This document shows positions 15,166 to 21,005 of a stretch of 24,066 nt of DNA, piece after piece. The stretch's first letter is position 1; each line of letters starts with the position of its first letter. The position numbers were made by a program, and so were the translations under genes. The notes below the pieces were generated by a model. It was not told the origin of the DNA. It ran no database searches and worked only from the letters and a program-made list of their open reading frames with translations. Source of the DNA: Chloroflexota bacterium (GTDB lineage Bacteria > Chloroflexota > Ktedonobacteria > Ktedonobacterales > Ktedonobacteraceae); contig CADDYT010000096.1 in the NCBI GenBank assembly GCA_902810755.1, positions 1-24,066 on the forward strand. The letters are read 5' to 3'.

Positions 15166-16773
15166 ATGGTAAGCATGCCTTCCGTTACCGTACCCGACCA
15201 GTTTAATGTCGCAACCGCGTTTCTTGATCGTCACCTTGCTGAGGGGCGAGGGAACAAGACGGCTATTTATTATGAAGGGAGAGGCTACACCTACGCGCAG
15301 GTGGCCGAACTGGCGAACCGCGTGGGCAATGGCCTGCTCGCGCTGGGCCTGGATCTGGAGCAGCGCGTCGCCCTGCTCCTGCTCGATTCGCCCGAGTTTG
15401 CCGCCAGCTTCTTCGGCGGCATCAAAATGGGAGCCGTGCCGATTCCGATGAATACCTCACTGCGACCGGCTGATTATGTCTACATGCTCAATGACAGCCG
15501 CGCCCGCGTCTTGCTGATTCACGCGGCGGTCTGGAAGCAGTTGCAGCCGATCTTCCCGCAGTTGAAGTACCTGCGCCATACCGTCGTGGTAGGGCTGGCG
15601 CGTGAGGGTATCGCCGAGACGGCCACGCTGCACGATTTCGATAGCTGGGTAGCGCGCGCCTCAGGCAGCCTGGCGGCGGCGGAGACCAGCAAGGATGACA
15701 GCGCCTTCTGGCTCTACAGTTCAGGCAGCACCGGCTTCCCCAAAGGCTGCGTCCACCTGCAGCACGACATGGTCTACTGTACGGAATATTACGCGAAGCC
15801 GATTCTGGGCATCAACGAGAACGATATTACCTTCTCTGCCGCCAAGCTCTACTTTGCCTACGGCCTGGGCAACAACCTGTACTTCCCCTTCGGCGTCGGG
15901 GCCAGCGCAGTGCATTACGCCGGGCGACCGGTGGCCGAGGACATGTTCAAGGTGGTTGAGGAATACCGCCCCACCATTTTCTTCGGCGTGCCAACGCTCT
16001 ACGCCGCCATGCTGGCCGTGCCGGAGGCGGAGCAGCGATTCGACTTCTCGTCTGTGCGCGTCTGCGTCTCCGCCGGGGAGGCGCTGCCCGCCGACATTCT
16101 ACGCCGCTGGGAGAAAGCGTTCAACGTCGAGATTCTCGACGGCATCGGCAGCACGGAAATCCTGCATATCTTCATCAGCAACCGGGCGGGGGAAATTCGA
16201 CCGGGCAGCAGCGGAAAGCTGGTGCCGGGCTACGAGGCGAAGATCACCGATGAGCAGGGCAACCCGGTCAAGCAGGGCGATATCGGCAACCTGATGATTC
16301 GCGGCGACAGCATCGCTGCGCTCTACTGGAACAAGCACGAGAAGACGAAGGATACCATCAACGGCCACTGGATCAATACCGGCGACAAGTATTTCCAGGA
16401 CGAGGATGGCTATTACTGGTACTGCGGGCGTTCAGATGATATGCTGAAGGTGAGCGGGCAATGGGTCTCGCCGGTCGAGGTCGAGGCCGCGCTGATCGCG
16501 CACCCCGCCGTACTGGAGGCAGCGGTCGTGGGCGATTTCGACGCCGATGAACTGGTCAAGCCAAAGGCATATATCATCCTGAAGCAGGGCTACCAGCCAT
16601 CGGACGAACTGGCAAACGAACTCAAGAACTTTGTCAAGGAGCGACTGGCCCCGTTCAAGTACCCGCGCTGGATCGAGTTCCTGCCGGAACTGCCCAAGAC
16701 GGCGACCGGCAAAATTCAACGCTTCGTCCTGCGCGGAACCGGCGAGACTATGAAGCTGGCAGAACCAAAGTAG
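15166..16773 (+). CDS. Benzoate-CoA ligase family acyl-CoA synthetase
   Basis: A 535-residue ANL-superfamily enzyme that activates a carboxylic acid to its CoA thioester through an acyl-adenylate. The ATP-binding loop SSGSTGFPKG is at 185-194. The adenylate motif DGIGSTEILHIF is at 325-336. TGDKYFQDEDGYYWYCGRSDD (405-425) holds the hinge aspartate region, and the catalytic lysine is K516 in TATGKIQR. HLQHDMVY (197-204) just after the P-loop is characteristic of the benzoate-CoA ligase subfamily, so an aromatic acid substrate is likely; benzoate itself is not proven. GAGGTG lies six bases before the ATG. A crotonase-like gene starts 28 bases downstream. No benzoyl-CoA oxygenase or reductase is in the window. 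Confidence 0.92.
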   Translation: MVSMPSVTVPDQFNVATAFLDRHLAEGRGNKTAIYYEGRGYTYAQVAELANRVGNGLLALGLDLEQRVALLLLDSPEFAASFFGGIKMGAVPIPMNTSLRPADYVYMLNDSRARVLLIHAAVWKQLQPIFPQLKYLRHTVVVGLAREGIAETATLHDFDSWVARASGSLAAAETSKDDSAFWLYSSGSTGFPKGCVHLQHDMVYCTEYYAKPILGINENDITFSAAKLYFAYGLGNNLYFPFGVGASAVHYAGRPVAEDMFKVVEEYRPTIFFGVPTLYAAMLAVPEAEQRFDFSSVRVCVSAGEALPADILRRWEKAFNVEILDGIGSTEILHIFISNRAGEIRPGSSGKLVPGYEAKITDEQGNPVKQGDIGNLMIRGDSIAALYWNKHEKTKDTINGHWINTGDKYFQDEDGYYWYCGRSDDMLKVSGQWVSPVEVEAALIAHPAVLEAAVVGDFDADELVKPKAYIILKQGYQPSDELANELKNFVKERLAPFKYPRWIEFLPELPKTATGKIQRFVLRGTGETMKLAEPK

Positions 16774-16801
16774 AGAGAAAGCAGACAGGAAAAGCGTTTT
16801 C

Positions 16802-17575
16802 ATGCAACAAGCCTATCATGTCCTGCGGGTCGTCTCGGAGGCGCAGACGGTTCGCATGGTTCTCAGCGCGCAGCCGGACGAACTGGCGCTCAGCGAACTC
16901 GTCAGCGCGCTCTCCACTGTAGAACCGAAAACGGGCGGCAGCGGCGTCAAGGCCATCGTCCTCGATTTCACCGCTTCCTCAGCCGGAGGCGGAGAGGAGC
17001 AGAAGCAGGCAACGCCCTCATCTGCGCTGGTGGAGCAGGCGCGGCAGGCGGTGCGGGCGCTGGCCCCGCCCGTGCTGGCGGTTGTGCGCGCCACGCTTTC
17101 GCCGCAGGCCAGCGTGCTGGCGCATGCAGCCGACCTGCTGCTGGCAGCAAACGATGCCCTGCTCACCATCACGGACCCGCAGTGCCAGCATGACCGCTTA
17201 TCGGGAGAGCAGGCGGAGCGACTGGGCTACGTCACCTGGTGCGCGCCAGTCGGCAGCCTGAAGGCAGAGATGGAACGCATCCTGGATATGTTGCGCGACA
17301 AAAGCGCCATCGCCCTGCGCCACGCGAAGAAGGCCACGCGGCTGGGCATTGAAACAGGCGGCGGCCAGAAAGCTCCGTGCGAAGAGGGCCAGCAGCCGGT
17401 TTCGCCCGCAAACGCCCTGCAAACGCCCTACCCGGTCAGTGGGGCAGAGCAACGGCTGGCCGCGCTCGCGCAGGTCAACGCCTTCTATCTCGCCGCTACC
17501 ACGCAGAGCGAAGATGCGCAGGAAGGTCTGCGCTCGTTTCTTGAGAAACGCCAGCCCCGCCGCGAAAATCGATGA
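16802..17575 (+). CDS. Degenerate enoyl-CoA hydratase/isomerase (crotonase-like) protein
   Basis: A 257-residue protein with the crotonase outline. KAIVLDF (50-56) matches the core strand, PPVLAVVRATLSPQASVLAHAADLLLA-like sequence (about 89-115) sits where catalytic crotonases have G-x-A-x-G-G-G, and AERLGYVTWCAP is at 138-149. The C-terminal helix ends EDAQEGLRSFLEKRQPR, typical of the family. Catalytic features are missing: the first oxyanion loop reads SSAGGGEEQK, the GGG turn is replaced by LSPQ, and the usual glutamates are not in place. A long Gly/Gln/Pro-rich insertion lies near 185-212. It may be a structural, CoA-binding or specialised member; it is not a clear pseudogene, since the frame is intact. 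It is co-directional with the CoA ligase (28 bases) and Nudix gene (22 bases). Confidence 0.8.
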   Translation: MQQAYHVLRVVSEAQTVRMVLSAQPDELALSELVSALSTVEPKTGGSGVKAIVLDFTASSAGGGEEQKQATPSSALVEQARQAVRALAPPVLAVVRATLSPQASVLAHAADLLLAANDALLTITDPQCQHDRLSGEQAERLGYVTWCAPVGSLKAEMERILDMLRDKSAIALRHAKKATRLGIETGGGQKAPCEEGQQPVSPANALQTPYPVSGAEQRLAALAQVNAFYLAATTQSEDAQEGLRSFLEKRQPRRENR

Positions 17576-17597
17576 GCTTTCAGAGAAAAGAGCGAGT

Positions 17598-18176
17598 ATG
17601 ACACAATTTGAACACAGTCCCTGGCAGGTTCTCTCATATGAGCAGGTAATAGATACCCCCTACTTGAAAGTGCGCCGTGAAGAGGTGGCCGTGCCGAACG
17701 GCCCGGTCATCCACGATTATTACATCATTGAAAATCGCGGCTGGGTGGGTATTGTACCGGTCACGGAGGATGGCCGTTTTCTGATTAACAACCAGTACAA
17801 GCACGGCATTGGCCAGGCCGTGCTGGAATTTCCCGCCGGCACCATCGACGCGAACGAGGAAGACCCGCTCGTCACAGCCAGACGCGAACTGATGGAGGAG
17901 ACAGGCTACAGCGTCGCCGACGACCAGATCGAACTGCTGGCCCACATGTACGCCAACCCCACCGGCGCGCGCACACGCATCTGGTGGTACCTCGCCCGCA
18001 ATGTGCGCAAGACAGGCGAACAGAAGATCGACCCGGTCGAAGTCATCGAAAATCGGCTCGTCACGCCCGCCGAACTGCTCGAGCTGATCCACAACGGCAG
18101 CTTCGCCGTCCAGGGACAGATCTCGGCTGCCTACATGGCCCTGGAACGGCTCGGCTATCTCAAGTTCGCGGGGTAG
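17598..18176 (+). CDS. Nudix hydrolase, ADP-ribose pyrophosphatase-like
   Basis: A 192-residue Nudix enzyme that probably cleaves ADP-ribose or another nucleoside diphosphate derivative. The Nudix box runs from G81 to Y104 (EFPAGTID, then ARRELMEETGY). It appears to have one extra residue in the loop before the REL segment compared with the G-x5-E-x7-RE consensus. The metal-binding glutamates of RELMEE are intact. The proline after LEFPAG and the downstream YANPTGARTRIWWYLARN are typical of ADP-ribose pyrophosphatases. The ATG at 17598 is preferred; the frame is open further upstream, but that part overlaps the crotonase-like gene. Its last 17 bases overlap, on the opposite strand, the end of the heptad-repeat gene. 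Confidence 0.93.
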   Translation: MTQFEHSPWQVLSYEQVIDTPYLKVRREEVAVPNGPVIHDYYIIENRGWVGIVPVTEDGRFLINNQYKHGIGQAVLEFPAGTIDANEEDPLVTARRELMEETGYSVADDQIELLAHMYANPTGARTRIWWYLARNVRKTGEQKIDPVEVIENRLVTPAELLELIHNGSFAVQGQISAAYMALERLGYLKFAG

Positions 18177-18462
18177 GAGTTTCGTCTACGCCAGCCTTTT
18201 TCAAAGTTTGCCAGGCCGCTCGCTGTTGTTCAAAGCGGCTCCGCTGCTGCTCGAACCAGATTTGCTGCTGCTCAAAGAGCGCCTGTCGCTGCGCAAAATC
18301 GATTTGCTGTTGCTCAAAGTCGCAGCGTCGCTGCTCATAGCAGGTCGCTAACTCATCCGTCAACCGTTTCCAGCGTTCCAGCAGGTGCTGTGGATATAAA
18401 AAGTTGAGAGGGTCGGTGCGTAGTGCCTCCAGTTGCTCGAGTACGAGCAGAAAGCTATCCAT
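18160..18462 (-). CDS. Small coiled-coil protein with aromatic heptad repeat
   Basis: A 100-residue protein I do not recognise. Residues 1-40 look helical and leucine-rich (MDSFLLVLEQLEALRTDP). From Y42 an aromatic residue recurs exactly every seven positions: Y42, F49, F56, F63, F70, F77, W84. The intervening residues are mostly E, Q and R (FEQQQI type units). At DNA level this is a diverged 21-base repeat rich in CTGCTGCTC. It should form a long helix with an aromatic stripe and probably oligomerise. The start at 18462 has AGGTGG five bases upstream; the frame is open to 18537. The 3' end overlaps the Nudix gene by 17 bases on the opposite strand. A 214-base gap separates it from the receiver gene upstream; I see no gene in that gap. 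Confidence 0.7.
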   Translation of the reverse strand: MDSFLLVLEQLEALRTDPLNFLYPQHLLERWKRLTDELATCYEQRRCDFEQQQIDFAQRQALFEQQQIWFEQQRSRFEQQRAAWQTLKKAGVDETPTPRT

Positions 18463-18676
18463 GCTTGCCACCTTTCTTCTTTTCTCAGAGAAATCTGTAT
18501 CGGGGGGACTAACAAACCTCTCAAAGTATAGCAGCAATCAATAGGTAAATGCCAGTAGATAAATACAATAGTAGAGCAGGGAAAGCAGGGCCTGACCACC
18601 CTTGACTCTGGAAGAAAGATGGATTAGCGATAGGACTTTTAGCTCAAAACGCCCGTGTCCGTCCCTGGAAGCGCGC

Positions 18677-19099
18677 TCAGGCGGCATTGCCCGTTTTGAA
18701 GCGCGCCAGCGTGAGTAAGAAGGTGATGGCTTTGAGCAGTTCAGTGGGCCTGCACGGTTTGCTCAAGCCAAGAAGCTGGCGTTTCATGATTTCATTCTGC
18801 CAGCGCGGCATGTTTGTGGTGAGCAGGATGGCTGGAATGTTCTCCATACCGGGCTGCGCGTGGAGTCGGTCATAGAGTTCTATACCTTCGGCGTCCGTCA
18901 GGATAAAAAGATCAATATGGAGATGGCGCACCAGCCCGAGGGCCTGTCTCGCGTCGGGGACGACCAGGACATCACAGTCAAATGCCTCTTCGATGATAAG
19001 ACGCAGGAAAAATGCCACGGACTCATCGGCTTCCACCAGCAGCAGTGTTTTGCCAGAGGGTTGTTGTGTCGTGAATACCTGTTCAGCGTTTTTTGCCAT
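18677..19099 (-). CDS. Single-domain response-regulator receiver protein
   Basis: A 140-residue protein with a receiver fold and no output domain. D25 (VEADES) is one acidic-pocket residue, with alanine where the second is usual. D69 (FILTDAEG) aligns with the phosphorylated aspartate, T94 (ILLTTN) with the switch threonine, and K114 (LSKPCRP) with the conserved lysine. The loop after D69 seems about five residues shorter than in CheY-type proteins, lacking the usual MPxMDG stretch. Phosphorylation may therefore be altered. No histidine kinase lies nearby. The start at 19099 has AGGTGGGGGAT upstream, and the frame is open to 19351 without family character. The divergent gene is the MaoC-like protein. 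Confidence 0.8.
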   Translation of the reverse strand: MAKNAEQVFTTQQPSGKTLLLVEADESVAFFLRLIIEEAFDCDVLVVPDARQALGLVRHLHIDLFILTDAEGIELYDRLHAQPGMENIPAILLTTNMPRWQNEIMKRQLLGLSKPCRPTELLKAITFLLTLARFKTGNAA

Positions 19100-19169
19100 A
19101 GTATCCCCCACCTTTCTATGCGTCGGCATGGTCAATGGAATCCATAACGCTTTTCTCCCCCTGTGTACA

Positions 19170-19199
19170 AGCATAGCAGACAGCCCTGACTGGTTGCAA
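19170..19199 (-). promoter_or_regulatory. Possible promoter of the receiver gene
   Basis: On the minus strand, TTGCAA (19199-19194), an 18-base spacer and TATGCT (19175-19170) would start transcription near 19163, about 64 nt before the ATG. Both boxes are imperfect. Confidence 0.35.
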
Positions 19200-19372
19200 G
19201 GTAACAACATTAAAATTGCATTAGAAAAGGCTGAATCTATCGATAAGGTACACCTGGACAGAAAGAAAAGAGGGAGAGAGGAAACCGGGCAGGCCGCCCT
19301 TGCCGTTCGGTCAGAAATGAGACATACTACCTCAAGAAGCATATTTCTCACTCAAAGGAGGAGATCGAGCCT

Positions 19373-19783
19373 ATGGCAATAGACAGCAGCCTGGTTGGTA
19401 TGACATCGGAGCCGCGCACCTTCGAGGTGACAGAAGCGGCGGTGCGCAAGTTCATGGAGGCGACCGGAGACCCGGCCCTGCAGAGCGGGAAGCCGTTGCA
19501 GTACGCGCCGCCGACCTTCCCCACGACCTTCCGTATGGGCGTACCGGGCCTGGCGCTCGACGGCTCAAAAATGCAACTGCTGCACGGTGAACAGGCATAT
19601 AGCTACACTCGCCCCCTGCGCATCGGTGAGCAGGTCACCTGCGTCGTGCGCGTGGCGGAAGTGACCGAACGCAGCGGGCGCAGCGGCCCCATGACCTTCC
19701 TCATCACGGAAATCATCGGCAGCGACAGCCAGCAGCAGCCCATCTTCACAGGCCGCAGCACGCTCATCATCCGCCAGCGATAG
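19373..19783 (+). CDS. MaoC/FAS1-like dehydratase domain protein
   Basis: A 136-residue hot-dog-fold protein resembling the N-terminal (FAS1-like) half of MaoC-type hydratases. Visible family features are an early AVRKFMEATGDPA stretch, then APPTFPTTF, LLHGEQAYSYTRPLRIGEQV and SGRSGPMTFLITE. Such proteins usually pair with a second subunit carrying the D/H catalytic hydratase motif to act on (R)-3-hydroxyacyl-CoA or -ACP thioesters. No partner gene lies beside it, because tRNA genes follow. It could be a partner for a distant subunit or a CoA-thioester-binding protein. AAAGGAGG lies about 11 bases before the ATG. The thioester theme links it loosely with the CoA ligase and crotonase-like genes. 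Confidence 0.82.
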   Translation: MAIDSSLVGMTSEPRTFEVTEAAVRKFMEATGDPALQSGKPLQYAPPTFPTTFRMGVPGLALDGSKMQLLHGEQAYSYTRPLRIGEQVTCVVRVAEVTERSGRSGPMTFLITEIIGSDSQQQPIFTGRSTLIIRQR

Positions 19784-19861
19784 CCCGCCCAGCCTGTGTG
19801 ATGGCATGCAGACGTTCATCAGAGGGCAAAAATCGAGGGGAAAAAACGACTCCAAAACCTG

Positions 19862-19890
19862 TTGACAAATCACAATGATCGGTATAAAAT
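19862..19890 (+). promoter_or_regulatory. Promoter of the tRNA-Leu gene (and perhaps tRNA-Val)
   Basis: A consensus TTGACA (19862-19867), a 17-base spacer and TAAAAT (19885-19890) end 26 bases before tRNA-Leu. This is the best promoter match in the window, as expected for a stable RNA gene. Confidence 0.8.
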
Positions 19891-19916
19891 AGGCAACGTA
19901 ATCCGTTAGGAGTCAT

Positions 19917-19998
19917 GCCCTCGTGGCGGAATGGTATACGCGGCAGGTTGAGGGCCTGTGCCCGAAAGGGCGTGGTGGTTCGAGTCCACTCGAGGGCA
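19917..19998 (+). tRNA. tRNA-Leu (anticodon GAG)
   Basis: The acceptor stem GCCCTCG (19917-19923) pairs with CGAGGGC (19991-19997), with discriminator A at 19998. The anticodon stem CAGG/CCTG encloses the loop TTGAGGG, so the anticodon is GAG, which reads CUC/CUU leucine codons. A long variable arm (GCCCGAAAGGGC) marks it as a class II tRNA, and the T loop TTCGAGT is normal. The CCA end is not encoded. The gene is uninterrupted, unlike the next tRNA. Confidence 0.95.
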
Positions 19999-20003
19999 CC
20001 CGC

Positions 20004-20068
20004 GAGACGCAGCAGGCACCCGCAAGGGTGCCACCATTGTCTTAGCGACAGCATTTTTCTCGCGTCTC
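20004..20068 (+). other. Hairpins in the tRNA-Leu/tRNA-Val spacer
   Basis: GGCACCC (20015-20021) and GGGTGCC (20026-20032) form a perfect stem with a GCAA tetraloop. It is enclosed by GAGACGC (20004-20010) and GCGTCTC (20062-20068). A T5 run at 20054-20058 follows the inner part. It may be a processing structure or a weak terminator between the tRNAs. Confidence 0.4.
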
Positions 20069-20691
20069 TACATATACCCGCTAAAGGCAAGAAACACAGG
20101 CAAGTAGTCAAGGGCGACTAGCTCAGCTGGTTAGAGCGGCTGCTTTACACTTGCGCCGTCGACGCACATTAACTCTTGCCACCGAAGGGTGGCGCCACTG
20201 GTACTAAGGTGGCTAAAGCAACGCCTTACCTGATGGGGAAACCCAAAGGGGACAATAGCATGGCGGAATAAAGGCTGGATGGGATAAGTACCTAATCGCA
20301 GGTCAGTCAGCTAGGCCGCATAAGGTCAAGGCTACACTGCTTGAACTCTAGTCGGGCGGTCCAGGTCAGCGACTCAGGTCTTCATGGTACTATTGGGCCT
20401 GCGGAGCGGTTCACGGTAGAGCGTGTAAGTGCTGTGAAAAGTACCACGCTCCGGCCACCCTCAGTGAGAGGGGACAGACGAACAGAGGACCTACGTGCGG
20501 AGCGGAGTTAATGTGAAACGACGGGATCACCTACAAGCCGAGAGGCTCATGGTGACAGAGTACCCATAGTACTCAAATGATCGGGGTAATGCCCGATACA
20601 CGGGGAAGGGGTACAGACGCAGGCATTCAAGGTTCTGATCGGATGTGCCGGATGGCACGCCAGTCCGAGAGGGACGAATGCAAGTGTTGGA

Positions 20692-20725
20692 GAGCCGGAT
20701 GCGCCGAAAGGTGCCCGTCCGGTTC
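20692..20725 (+). other. Group II intron domain V (catalytic hairpin)
   Basis: Exactly 34 nt. GAGCCGGA (20692-20699) pairs with TCCGGTTC (20718-20725). The upper stem CGCC/GGTG carries a GAAA tetraloop, and a bulge separates the two stems. The AGC catalytic triad is at 20693-20695. This is the most diagnostic part of any group II intron. Confidence 0.97.
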
Positions 20726-20727
20726 GG

Positions 20728-20922
20728 AAAGGGGTAGTTGGAAACGTGACGGGTAGACCGAACATTCTCGGATGAGCCGAGGTTCTGTTCAGGAGACTTG
20801 AAAGAGTCTTCTGTCTCCTTCGAGCAGAAGGACTCGGCGGCTGCAAAGCCGCCGACAAAACACAGCTCACAAGTCCGAAGAGTGTTCGCAGGACACCCGT
20901 TAACGCGCTGGCTATCTACTTT
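20728..20922 (+). other. Domain VI with branch-point A and about 166-nt insertion
   Basis: Two bases after domain V, AAAG (20728-20731) pairs with CTTT (20919-20922), and GGGTAGTTGG (20732-20741) pairs with CTGGCTATCT (20908-20917), with G-U pairs included. Only A20918 is unpaired on the 3' strand. It lies seven nucleotides from the intron end and next to a G-U pair, as expected for the branch point. Between the strands, 20742-20907 is an insertion with several hairpins: ACGGGT with ACCCGT, CTCGG with CCGAG, GGAGAC with GTCTCC, and GGCGGC with GCCGCC. Domain VI is usually about 35-45 nt. Confidence 0.8.
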
Positions 20923-21005
20923 ATGCAGTAGGTCCGGGGTTCGAATCCCTGGTCGCCCACTTCTCCTGTTCTCCTCTTTTTCAGGAGTGACTTCCTTTCC
21001 TCCGA

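Larger units (their letters stand above)
20151..20924 (+). ncRNA. ORF-less group II intron in tRNA-Val
   Basis: A 774-nt self-splicing-type intron without a reverse-transcriptase ORF. The 5' end reads TTGCGCC, close to the group II consensus GUGCG but with U at the first position. EBS1 is GTGTAAG (20423-20429), which pairs over seven bases with IBS1 TTTACAC (20144-20150) at the end of the 5' exon and so fixes the splice site. Domain III sequence around 20555-20615 is typical of bacterial group II introns. Domain IV is a short stem, GCATTC (20623-20628) with GAATGC (20676-20681), where an ORF would normally sit. Domain V (20692-20725) is canonical. Domain VI runs from 20728 to 20922, with branch-point A at 20918, and the intron ends AT (AY rule). 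Splicing probably needs a maturase supplied from elsewhere, or proceeds by RNA catalysis with host proteins. Subclass is not assigned. Confidence 0.93.
20112..20959 (+). tRNA. tRNA-Val (anticodon UAC), split by a group II intron
   Basis: The 5' exon is 20112-20150 (39 nt) and the 3' exon 20925-20959 (35 nt). Joined, they give a complete 74-nt tRNA. The acceptor stem is GGGCGAC with GTCGCCC, discriminator A at 20959. The D arm is GCTCAGCTGGTTAGAGC. The anticodon stem GCTGC/GCAGT encloses the loop TTTACAC with anticodon TAC, and the T arm CGGGGTTCGAATCCCTG is normal. The break is in the anticodon arm, between positions 38 and 39. Neither exon alone is a working tRNA, so valine decoding from this gene requires splicing. 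CCA is not encoded. Standard tRNA finders would probably miss this gene because of the 774-nt gap. Confidence 0.93.

Noticed and set aside
19373..19783. MaoC-like gene as a truncated pseudogene
   Set aside because: It covers a full FAS1-like dehydratase half-domain with a good ribosome-binding site and normal stop; stand-alone subunits of this type are known.
20151..20924. Group I intron in the tRNA-Val gene
   Set aside because: Bacterial tRNA introns are often group I, but this insert has a 34-nt group II domain V, a bulged-A domain VI and an AY 3' end, and it lacks a U before the 5' splice site paired to a group I guide.
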